This document shows positions 24,554 to 32,294 of a stretch of 52,448 bases of DNA, piece by piece (the stretch's first letter is position 1; each line of letters starts with the position of its first letter). The position numbers were made by a program, and so were the translations under genes. Under the pieces are notes generated by a model. That model was not told where the DNA came from. It did not search any database and saw nothing but the letters and a program-made list of their open reading frames with translations. Source of the stretch: Chitinophaga pinensis (GTDB lineage: Bacteria > Bacteroidota > Bacteroidia > NS11-12g > UBA955); NCBI GenBank assembly GCA_945890895.1, contig CAMDDG010000013.1, positions 1 through 52,448 of the forward strand, in the 5' to 3' direction.

Positions 24554-25378
24554 TTATATGTTAATACCTGCTGAACGCTGACGCAATGATTCATACATAA
24601 GTATAGAAGCTGCAACGGATACATTCAAACTATCAATCATTCCCATCATGGGAATATTTATATTGGCTCCTTTGTTTCGCCAAAATTCCGATACGCCATC
24701 GTGCTCAGTCCCCACCAACAAAACACAGTTTTGATGAATGTCTGATTCAAATACGGACGTAGAATTTTCCATAAACGTAGTTTTTAACTGCAAACCAGAT
24801 TCAGAAATTCGACTCCAAACACGTTCATTATTGCCCACTCCAACAGAAACGGTCAAAGCGCATCCCAAACTATTTCTAAGTACATTGGGATGATAAATAT
24901 CAACCCGCTCGTCGCATACCAAGACACCATCAATGCCGGATGCATCTGCAGTACGTAGAATTGCGCCTAAATTCCCCGGTTTTTCAACTGACTCTACTGC
25001 CAAGTAAACTCCGTTGGTTTTGAACTCAAATTGATCAATTCGATGATCCTTTTGCTCAATTAAAGCCACCACATTCGAAACATCATTGCGATACGCCACT
25101 TCTTTAAAAAGGGTATGCGTAACTTCAACAAGTTCACATTTCAAATCAGAAGAACTCCATTGGAGCAGAAACTCTTTAATTATTTCGGGGGATGTAAACT
25201 CAGGACAGTATATAATTTCCTTTACAACATATCCAGAACGGAGGGCTAACTCTAATTCTTTAAATCCTTCCAATAAAAATACGCCTTCTTTTTTACGACT
25301 TCGGTTTTTTTCAAGAAGTTGAACCCAGTATTTGAATCGCGGGTTTTGAGAACTTTGAATTTCTTTTATGAATGACAT
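24554..25378 (-). CDS. SpoU/TrmH family RNA 2'-O-methyltransferase
   Basis: The 274-residue protein has an N-terminal RNA-binding substrate domain (about 1-100, with NPRFKYWVQLLEKNRSRKK and FLLEGFKELELAL) and the knotted SPOUT domain with motifs 1-3: GNLGAILRTADASGIDGVLV, LLVGTEHDGVSEFW and IPMMGMIDSLNVSVAASIL. Such enzymes methylate a ribose 2'-OH in 23S rRNA or tRNA. The exact nucleotide cannot be read from sequence. It precedes no clear operon partner (68 bases to the next start). Confidence 0.9.
   Translation of the reverse strand: MSFIKEIQSSQNPRFKYWVQLLEKNRSRKKEGVFLLEGFKELELALRSGYVVKEIIYCPEFTSPEIIKEFLLQWSSSDLKCELVEVTHTLFKEVAYRNDVSNVVALIEQKDHRIDQFEFKTNGVYLAVESVEKPGNLGAILRTADASGIDGVLVCDERVDIYHPNVLRNSLGCALTVSVGVGNNERVWSRISESGLQLKTTFMENSTSVFESDIHQNCVLLVGTEHDGVSEFWRNKGANINIPMMGMIDSLNVSVAASILMYESLRQRSAGINI
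25186..25194 (+). repeat. Copy 6 of dispersed 9-mer CGGGGGATG
   Basis: Extended form TATTTCGGGGGATGTAAA. It is antisense to the SpoU methylase gene; codons ACA TCC CCC GAA give TSPE in the poorly conserved region between the two domains. Confidence 0.7.
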
Positions 25379-25409
25379 GGGAATGAATCGTTTAATTAGC
25401 TTCCCTAAA

Positions 25410-25973
25410 TCATTCGTGCAACCACTGATTTTTATCTACTTTTTGTCTCGTAAATAAAGCGATTATCAGCAAAAACAAACTATTGAAGAAAACCTTCACC
25501 ACGATGCCCATAAAAAAATTATAGAAAGAAGATGGATCACTTTTCTTAATTTCTTCAATCATTTGATCTTTTTGCTCATTACTAAAAACGTTTACTTTAG
25601 CAATCCCTTCCTGAAACATTTCCATTTGAATAGCAACGGTTTGTTCCTTTAGGGTGGTATCGATGATTCGATACAAAATTTGATCAGCCAACAATGAAAT
25701 AATTACCGTTGCAGAAATAACTATTACTCCAGAAAGAAACGCCTTCCAGTATGTAAAGGGAGCACCATTCAACTTTTTTTCGGCATTAGCAGCCATAAAA
25801 ATGGAAATAGCAATTAATAAAAATGTTAAATACGGAAAACTGGGAGAATGAACATACTCCCAATGATGGGAAACGTAGAATACGAATTTTGCCGCCAAGA
25901 TCAGAAGTCCAGTTAGCAACCCATGAAATACCGATGGGCGCTTAAAAAATTCGATTAATTTTTGTTGTTTCAT
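25410..25973 (-). CDS. DUF4199 membrane protein
   Basis: The 187-residue protein has four hydrophobic helices (about 15-32, 45-60, 75-97 and 150-172). A charged region lies between helices 3 and 4 (EMFQEGIAKVNVFSNEQKDQ). This is the layout of DUF4199, a Bacteroidota membrane family of unknown function usually near dihydroorotase-like genes or glycosyltransferases. It starts 2 bases before the end of the upstream gene's stop region and is tightly linked to the dihydroorotase-like gene. Confidence 0.78.
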   Translation of the reverse strand: MKQQKLIEFFKRPSVFHGLLTGLLILAAKFVFYVSHHWEYVHSPSFPYLTFLLIAISIFMAANAEKKLNGAPFTYWKAFLSGVIVISATVIISLLADQILYRIIDTTLKEQTVAIQMEMFQEGIAKVNVFSNEQKDQMIEEIKKSDPSSFYNFFMGIVVKVFFNSLFLLIIALFTRQKVDKNQWLHE

Positions 25974-25975
25974 GT

Positions 25976-27289
25976 TCAGTTATTTAAAATCAGTTGCCCG
26001 TTAATTACAGTAGCGTGTACAGAAAATGTGCATTCCGAATTCTTTAACACTGCATTATACGCCAAAGATTTGGATTTCAAAACATTGGAAGATTGAGAAA
26101 AGAGGGTAAAATTAGCCGTTTCACCTACTTCGAAATTATTGCATCTCCATCCCAAAACATTCCTATTTCTGCGTGTCAATACATCAATCATGATGGTTTG
26201 TTGTTGACTATTTAATCCATTCAATGCCAAATGAGCAAATGCAGGCAACGTTGCCGCACCAAAATGAGCGTATGCGAACTCCACTTTTTTTGTTTCAACA
26301 TCCTCAGGAGTATGATTACTAAACACACCGTCTAAGGTTCCATTCATAAGTCCTTCAATCAATGCCAAGCGATCTTCTTCCGTTCTTAAAGGGGGCAATA
26401 CCTTGAATGTTTCATCAAATTCATTCAGAATTTCATGGTTATATTGCAGGTTTAAAACAGGCACGATGGCTTTAATTTTCACTCCGCGTTTCTTAGCATC
26501 TTGTATAATTTGAACCGAACGTGCCGAACTAATTCCTTGAATTACCACGGGAGTGTCTAACCACTCGGAAATTTCAATAATATTAAACAGAGCACTGGTT
26601 TCGGCTGCTACCGGAATACCTTTCATTCCTAAATTCACACTCACCATGCCTTCATGAATTTCAGCCCCTTTTACCATCTTACGATCAAATGGGTGTACCA
26701 TGATAGTGGCATTTAACATTTTTGCATATTCAAATGCTTTGGATAAATATGCTGAACTCATTCCGCCTGTAATGCCATCTGATAGTGCCACGGCTCCGGC
26801 ATCCAACAATTCAGACATATCAGACAATTCTGCGCCTTTTCCATCTTCCGAAGCCAATCCCAACGGGATTATTTCACAGGGATATATTGATCTCGGGGGA
26901 TGAACATTCTGGCCATTAAACACATCTTGCTGATCATGAAATCGTTGTCGTTCAATGATACTTCTTACAGCCGATGCCGTTTCTGGCTTGGGATGTGTAC
27001 CACACAATGCTACAGCATGAGTAAAGCCTCCTTGATGAGCAGCTCGAGAATACGAAGAAAGGGATTCTTTAAACTCTTCACCTGGATCGGGACAAAATCC
27101 AAACAAATCCACCCAACCCTGTGTAATCGTACTATTTTTAGCATCGTAAACAAGATCCGCTTCGACGGAAAGACCTGTTCCGATTGAAGAAATTAGACCA
27201 TCTACAACGAAAATATCTACATTCTTGCCATTCCATTCGCTTTGCGAATCCAGAATGATTGCATTTTGAATCAGTAATGATTGCTTCAT
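25976..27289 (-). CDS. Dihydroorotase-like amidohydrolase lacking the HxH metal motif
   Basis: The 437-residue protein has the amidohydrolase composite layout of dihydroorotase: small beta-sandwich at both ends and a barrel with SRAAHQGGFTHAVAL and FKVLPPLRTEEDRLALIEGL. Where active enzymes have DxHxH after the first strand it has WVDLFGFCPDPGEE, so the first two metal ligands are missing, and the Lys that would be carboxylated is not obvious. Bacteroidota commonly carry such a second, probably non-catalytic PyrC paralogue. It may act structurally with aspartate carbamoyltransferase, as pseudo-dihydroorotases do; that is inference. Its ATG (27289) overlaps the BatA-like stop by 4 bases. Confidence 0.82.
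   Translation of the reverse strand: MKQSLLIQNAIILDSQSEWNGKNVDIFVVDGLISSIGTGLSVEADLVYDAKNSTITQGWVDLFGFCPDPGEEFKESLSSYSRAAHQGGFTHAVALCGTHPKPETASAVRSIIERQRFHDQQDVFNGQNVHPPRSIYPCEIIPLGLASEDGKGAELSDMSELLDAGAVALSDGITGGMSSAYLSKAFEYAKMLNATIMVHPFDRKMVKGAEIHEGMVSVNLGMKGIPVAAETSALFNIIEISEWLDTPVVIQGISSARSVQIIQDAKKRGVKIKAIVPVLNLQYNHEILNEFDETFKVLPPLRTEEDRLALIEGLMNGTLDGVFSNHTPEDVETKKVEFAYAHFGAATLPAFAHLALNGLNSQQQTIMIDVLTRRNRNVLGWRCNNFEVGETANFTLFSQSSNVLKSKSLAYNAVLKNSECTFSVHATVINGQLILNN
26894..26902 (+). repeat. Copy 7 of dispersed 9-mer CGGGGGATG
   Basis: Extended form GATCTCGGGGGATGAA. It is antisense to the dihydroorotase-like gene but in another frame than the TSPE copies (it gives HPPR), which argues for selection on the DNA and not on a peptide. 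Confidence 0.65.
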
Positions 27290-29313
27290 GATTGGTTCTG
27301 CGAATTTACTTCTTTTAGGGCAAACCAAGGCATGATCAATAGGGTTTCAGTTAAAAAGAAAATGATTATCAAGTACACGATAAAATCAATCCAAGTATTT
27401 CTATCGCCAGCCGTCAATTTAGTCCAATCTCGATTATTTTCATCATACCAATTCCATCTCCTTCGATTGAGTTCTAACTTCACCGTTTCATTGATAACCT
27501 CAAAGTTTTTTTCTGTTCTAGGTACATTCAATCCCAAAGTCAATTGCCTATCTTGATCTTCCAATTGAAAAAATCCAGATTCGTTATGATCAAAATCCAT
27601 TGCCAAGGCCAATCGACCTGAAGATAGTTGCAATCCGGTTGTTAATTGAAAACCGGAATTCCCTTTTAACATAACTGGACGTTGTAAATCAAAACCTTCA
27701 GACTGAGGTAAAACAACCGTTCTTGAGGACAAAAATTCTCCGTAGATACTTCCAAATTCGCTGCTTCTATCGAGTAGTAATTCCGTTAACAAGGGAGTAA
27801 ACCAAGTACTTTTTTCAAAATCATTTAATCCATATTTAGAGTCACTCAAAAAAACGAATACCCATCCTGAGTTAATATTACGAGAAATCAACAAAGGCTC
27901 TCCGTTGCTTAACGTCAAATGAACTTGAACAGTGGTTTTCTCTTTTTCGTCTAGTTCATAATAACGTTTGATGGTTGGTAAAAGCGCCTCGTTTTTAACG
28001 TCCTCTACAAAAGCACTTCGAAACAAGGGTTCGTTCAAACCCTGAGAAGATAAACGTACATTTGAATTATTCGCATCTACCCATTTGCCTTTGAACAATT
28101 TCTCCAATCCACCTGAACTTGGATAGATCAATACACGATTTTCATTATTCACCCAATTTTCAATCTGACCCCAATCGCGAATAGAATTCAATGTAACTAC
28201 AGCGGATACAATTTGATTGGTACTTTCTGTATTTTTAATTTGTATTTTTTCAAAATAATTGGGTTGGATTTTAATTAACTTTTCTAACGATGCAACTCTT
28301 GCATCTTCAACAAATGTAATTTTCCTGGTAATTCGATTGGGCAAATGAGCAAACAATACATTATCCGAGTTAAATTCATCATCTGAAAGCTCGAATTTAT
28401 ATCCGTTTTTGGCGTTTTGAATTGTTTCAAATTCTACCCATTTAGTAAATTCATTATCCTCCCATTCCAAATTTTTACGCGCTTGAACTTTACCGTCAAC
28501 CCAAAACTGCAAAGTGCGGGTTGAGCCACTTTGATCAATTTGATTTATTGGTGAAGAACTATTATTTGCAGTATTTCTAGAAACTCGTACCCGCAGTTTT
28601 TGTCCTGTGGGATTCAAAATTGCTGAATCCACAGCATAGTTCACTATGTTATTACTTTTGACCTTAACAATGGATACCTTAGAATTATTTCCAGGTAACG
28701 TCTTCAGTCCCTCGAAAAAATCCAAATAAGCATCCGTAAAGATGACACAATTTAACGGTAGCACTTGGTTGGAACTCAGAACCGGTTCTAACGATTGATA
28801 AACCTGCTTGATCGTATAAGGATAAGTAATTTTTTGAATGGATCGGATGGAATTCAATGCATTTGCCTTTGAATTCCAAGGATTCGAAGTCATGCTACTT
28901 AAATCATGTACTACCATAATCTCGGAATTTTCAGACAATTGACTTACCCACTCAATGGCTTTGTTCTTGGCATCCTGTAAAGGAATATTTCCGTTTTGAT
29001 TGAGATGCATGGAAGGAGAAGCATCGATAAAAACGATGTATTTTGGGGCAGTAATCAAATTAGATTGATTGGTTTTTTCCCATTGGGGATCAGCGAAATA
29101 CAACACTAAAAACAAGAAAGCCAATAAACGCGATATCAATATCAGCCAGCGTTTGATGTTGCGCTTTTGTTCTGATATTTTTAGTATTTCAACCAGACGA
29201 AATACACCTGGGAAATAAAATACATTCTGCTTTTTAAATTGAAGTAAATGTACAATTACGGGTATGAGAAGTAGGACTAAAGCCCAAAGAAACTGAGGTT
29301 GTCCAAATACCAT
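27286..29313 (-). CDS. BatA-type membrane protein with von Willebrand A domain
   Basis: The 675-residue protein starts with the BatA N-terminal domain: a helix at 8-25, then FKKQNVFYFPGVFRLVEIL and a second helix at about 58-75. A VWA domain follows with a MIDAS-like DASPSM at about residue 100. The long middle is beta-rich, and one C-terminal helix lies near 645-665. Related proteins sit in aerotolerance (bat) operons next to MoxR, but the stand-alone form found beside dihydroorotase is common in Bacteroidota and its role is unknown. Its stop overlaps the dihydroorotase-like start. Confidence 0.85.
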   Translation of the reverse strand: MVFGQPQFLWALVLLLIPVIVHLLQFKKQNVFYFPGVFRLVEILKISEQKRNIKRWLILISRLLAFLFLVLYFADPQWEKTNQSNLITAPKYIVFIDASPSMHLNQNGNIPLQDAKNKAIEWVSQLSENSEIMVVHDLSSMTSNPWNSKANALNSIRSIQKITYPYTIKQVYQSLEPVLSSNQVLPLNCVIFTDAYLDFFEGLKTLPGNNSKVSIVKVKSNNIVNYAVDSAILNPTGQKLRVRVSRNTANNSSSPINQIDQSGSTRTLQFWVDGKVQARKNLEWEDNEFTKWVEFETIQNAKNGYKFELSDDEFNSDNVLFAHLPNRITRKITFVEDARVASLEKLIKIQPNYFEKIQIKNTESTNQIVSAVVTLNSIRDWGQIENWVNNENRVLIYPSSGGLEKLFKGKWVDANNSNVRLSSQGLNEPLFRSAFVEDVKNEALLPTIKRYYELDEKEKTTVQVHLTLSNGEPLLISRNINSGWVFVFLSDSKYGLNDFEKSTWFTPLLTELLLDRSSEFGSIYGEFLSSRTVVLPQSEGFDLQRPVMLKGNSGFQLTTGLQLSSGRLALAMDFDHNESGFFQLEDQDRQLTLGLNVPRTEKNFEVINETVKLELNRRRWNWYDENNRDWTKLTAGDRNTWIDFIVYLIIIFFLTETLLIMPWFALKEVNSQNQS

Positions 29314-29333
29314 AGACCGCTAATTTACGGAAT

Positions 29334-29954
29334 TTAGAACAATCCGTTCAAGGTACTTTCTACTTGGGTAATTATTTTCGACAAATCTTCAGGATTTTCC
29401 TGGAAATTCATATCATCTACATTAAACACCAACAAGGGGCCTAATTTATATTCACCAATCCAAGCTTCATAACGCTCGTTCAATCGCTTTAAATAATCCA
29501 ATCGAATCGCATCCTCATAATCTCTTCCGCGCATTTGAATTTGATCAACCAGTTTTGGAATTCCAGCTCTTAAATAAATGAGTAAATCCGGTGGTTGTAT
29601 TTGGTGCTTGATATTTTCAAACAATCGAGTGTAGTTTTCAAAGTCACGGCTCGACATCAACCCCATGGAGTGGAGGTTAGGGGCAAAAATATATGCATCC
29701 TCGTAAATGGTACGATCCTGAATTACTGTTTTCTTACCATTGCGGATTTCCTGAATGCGCTGCCAACGTGTATTTAAAAAGTATACTTGGAGATTAAAAC
29801 TCCAGCGTTGCATATCTTCATAAAAATCGGAAATATATGGATTTTCATCCATGTCTTCCAATTGAATTTCCCAATCGTAATGTTTTGCCAATAAATTAGT
29901 TAATGTAGTTTTACCTGCACCTATATTACCAGCAATTGCGATGTGTCGAACCAT
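29334..29954 (-). CDS. Deoxynucleoside kinase (deoxyadenosine/deoxyguanosine kinase-like)
   Basis: The 206-residue protein has a P-loop AGNIGAGKTTL (residues 8-18), MDENPYISDFYEDM for the substrate site, VIQDRTIYEDAYIFA (the ERS/DRS motif) and a lid MRGRDYEDAIRLDYL. It phosphorylates purine deoxynucleosides or deoxycytidine for dNTP salvage. The ATG at 29954 is chosen because MVRHIAIAGNIGAG is the family's N-terminus; the 42 extra codons upstream show no similarity. It is divergent from the ABC exporter. Confidence 0.92.
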   Translation of the reverse strand: MVRHIAIAGNIGAGKTTLTNLLAKHYDWEIQLEDMDENPYISDFYEDMQRWSFNLQVYFLNTRWQRIQEIRNGKKTVIQDRTIYEDAYIFAPNLHSMGLMSSRDFENYTRLFENIKHQIQPPDLLIYLRAGIPKLVDQIQMRGRDYEDAIRLDYLKRLNERYEAWIGEYKLGPLLVFNVDDMNFQENPEDLSKIITQVESTLNGLF

Positions 29955-30058
29955 ACTGCAATAATAGCTCAAGTCTAGTTGCACCACCAAATTCAGCAGA
30001 TACAAAAGTTTTACACAAAAACACGTCCACACGGAAGAAGCATACGGAATAGAACCCT

Positions 30059-30066
30059 TAAATTTG
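30059..30066 (+). promoter_or_regulatory. -7 box TAAATTTG before the ABC exporter
   Basis: Exact TAnnTTTG, 18 bases before the ATG at 30085. No clear -33 TTG. Confidence 0.5.
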
Positions 30067-30084
30067 CATCTGTTATTCACTCCA

Positions 30085-31935
30085 ATGTCAAAATCAACTA
30101 CGCCACAAAAAACTTCTCAATGGAAACTCTTACTCAAAGTTTTGAATTTGGCTTCCAATCAGAAATCCAAGATTTTACTGGCTGTGATTTTAACCTTGAT
30201 TCAATCACTACTCACAGCCCTTCAACCCTATCTCTATAAAATAATTATTGACGACGTAATTGTTTCCAAACAATTCAATTTGCTGAATTTTTGGATTGCA
30301 ATTCTCATTATTTGGTTGATTATACAAACTGTTTTGGGATTCTTTAATTCCTTCCTATCTGAAAAAATTGCTCAAAATATTGTGTTGCAACTGCGACAAT
30401 TTGTTTACAACCATTTAATTCGATTGAAACTGCGATTTTTTGATAAAACTCCGGTTGGAACAGCAGTTACCCGAAGCGTTTCTGACATCCAAACCATCAC
30501 GGATCTATTTTCGAGTGGCCTAATTACCATCTTGGGTGATTTAGTTCAAATTATTGCTATTCTGAGCGCAATGTTATACATATCATGGAAATTAACACTT
30601 CCCACCCTATTGGTAATACCGTTGTTACTTTATAGTGCAAACAAGTTCAGAAAGGGAATTCGCGATACCTTCCAAGATGTTAGAAACCAAGTTTCCGCCC
30701 TTAACGCATTTCTTCAGGAAAGAATTACGGGTATGTCCACCGTTCAAATTTTCAATCAGGAAGAACGTCAGTTTTTTCAGTTTCAAGAAATCAACAAGAA
30801 ACACCGCGATGCAAATATTAAAAGTGTTTTCTACTACAGTATATTCTTTCCCATTGTTGAAGTTTTAGTTGCCTTGGCATTTGCCATCATCATTGGTTAC
30901 GGTACCATATTGTTGTTTAATTTAGAAATTCAACTGGGTGCAATCACAGCATTCATTATGTTTGTGAACTTATTTTTTCGCCCGATTCGCGCAATTGCAG
31001 ATCGTTTCAATAACATTCAAATGGGGGTAGTTGCTGCTGAACGAATCTTTAATTTAATTGAAGACAAGGAAAATATCGAGGATTTAAAATACCATCATTC
31101 TACAAATGCAACCTCTAATAGCACTGTAGAAATGAATTCTACGCCAGACTTTTCATCCCCCGAAAGAAAAATCATCCCCAATCAGATTAAAGGTAAAATT
31201 GAATTCGAAAATGTCTTTTTCAGATACAATGAGGGACCTTGGATATTGAAAAATCTCAGTTTTTCTGTTCGACCGGGGGAATCTCTTGCGCTTGTGGGTA
31301 AAACGGGTAGCGGTAAGACGTCAATTGCGGGTTTAATCACACAACTTTATCATCATCAAGAAGGTGAAATTCGGATCGATGATACCCTGGTAACTGATTT
31401 TCATTTGCCTTCGTTAAGACAGAAAATAGCTTTTGTGTTGCAGGATGTTTTCCTTTTTTCGGGAAGTATTCAAAACAATTTAACGCTCAATAATTCTACC
31501 ATTCCCCTAGAAGAACTTATTCATATTTCCCAAAAAATCGGTGCTTACGATTTTATACAGGCGCTTCCTGGGGGATTTGAATACAATGTTCAAGAGCTTG
31601 GCATGTCCCTGTCTACAGGTCAGCGACAATTGATCTCTTTTATTCGAGCTTTAGCAGCCAATCCAGATATTATCATTTTAGATGAAGCCACCAGTTCTGT
31701 GGACACCCAAACGGAACAAATGATTCAAAAAGCGATTGAAATTTTATTGAATGGTCGAACCGCAATAGTGATAGCTCATCGATTGAGTACCATAAAAAAC
31801 TGCGACACCATTTTAGTATTAAATCAAGGAGAAATTGAGGAGCAAGGTTCTCACGAAGAGTTAATGCAAAAAAATGGTTCTTATCGCGAATTGGTGGAAC
31901 AATACCAATCTGCAAGTTCACCTACGCTTGATTAA
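30085..31935 (+). CDS. ABC exporter, fused membrane and ATPase domains
   Basis: The 616-residue half-transporter has six membrane helices (about 30-320; ABC transporter type 1 fold) and an ATPase domain with Walker A ALVGKTGSGKTS, a Q-loop (AFVLQDVFLFSGS), signature LSTGQRQLISFIRAL and Walker B IIILDEATSSVD, followed by the H-loop IVIAHRLSTIKNC. It resembles lipid or multidrug exporters (MsbA/LmrA type) working as homodimers. The linker between the domains (about 345-375) is variable and includes copy 8 of the CGGGGGATG oligomer. The ATG at 30085 is preferred to a TTG seven codons upstream that forms part of the -7 box. Confidence 0.92.
   Translation: MSKSTTPQKTSQWKLLLKVLNLASNQKSKILLAVILTLIQSLLTALQPYLYKIIIDDVIVSKQFNLLNFWIAILIIWLIIQTVLGFFNSFLSEKIAQNIVLQLRQFVYNHLIRLKLRFFDKTPVGTAVTRSVSDIQTITDLFSSGLITILGDLVQIIAILSAMLYISWKLTLPTLLVIPLLLYSANKFRKGIRDTFQDVRNQVSALNAFLQERITGMSTVQIFNQEERQFFQFQEINKKHRDANIKSVFYYSIFFPIVEVLVALAFAIIIGYGTILLFNLEIQLGAITAFIMFVNLFFRPIRAIADRFNNIQMGVVAAERIFNLIEDKENIEDLKYHHSTNATSNSTVEMNSTPDFSSPERKIIPNQIKGKIEFENVFFRYNEGPWILKNLSFSVRPGESLALVGKTGSGKTSIAGLITQLYHHQEGEIRIDDTLVTDFHLPSLRQKIAFVLQDVFLFSGSIQNNLTLNNSTIPLEELIHISQKIGAYDFIQALPGGFEYNVQELGMSLSTGQRQLISFIRALAANPDIIILDEATSSVDTQTEQMIQKAIEILLNGRTAIVIAHRLSTIKNCDTILVLNQGEIEEQGSHEELMQKNGSYRELVEQYQSASSPTLD
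31154..31162 (-). repeat. Copy 8 of dispersed 9-mer CGGGGGATG
   Basis: Read on the minus strand TCTTTCGGGGGATGAAAA. It is antisense to the plus-strand ABC gene; codons TCA TCC CCC GAA give SSPE in the interdomain linker. Confidence 0.7.
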
Positions 31936-32242
31936 ATTCTGAATTTCGCTGTTATTACTGGATTATTAGTTTCATAATTCCATTACTCCCGTTTTTATTG
32001 GATGGTTGAATAATCGCTCAAGATCGAGATAAACATATCTCGCGAAACAACACAACATGACATTTGAACAAATCGCCATGTGTGAATTCAATCCTAAAAG
32101 GGTGTTTTACTTCAACTGTATAACGAACGATTTGGTTATATTATGACTAATTTATTTTATCTAAACGAAAATAAACATATTTCACTCAATCAATGAACCT
32201 GTATTACCAATGATCCTGAAATACCAAAGAATTATCCATAAA
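31936..32242. other. Intergenic region between the ABC exporter and rpoC, nothing recognised
   Basis: About 307 AT-rich bases between convergent genes. I see no open frame with family features, no RNA gene and no clear hairpin until the rpoC terminator at its right end. Confidence 0.5.
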
Positions 32243-32270
32243 AAAAGGGCTACTAAATAGCAGCCCTTTT
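32243..32270 (-). terminator. Terminator of rpoC
   Basis: A 12-bp stem pairs AAAAGGGCTGCT with AGTAGCCCTTTT on the minus strand, with one G-U pair in that RNA and a loop ATTT, followed by a T run. On the plus strand the same position would be an A-C mismatch, so it fits rpoC transcription better. Confidence 0.8.
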
Positions 32271-32294
32271 CATATTTAAACGAGATTGAATTAA

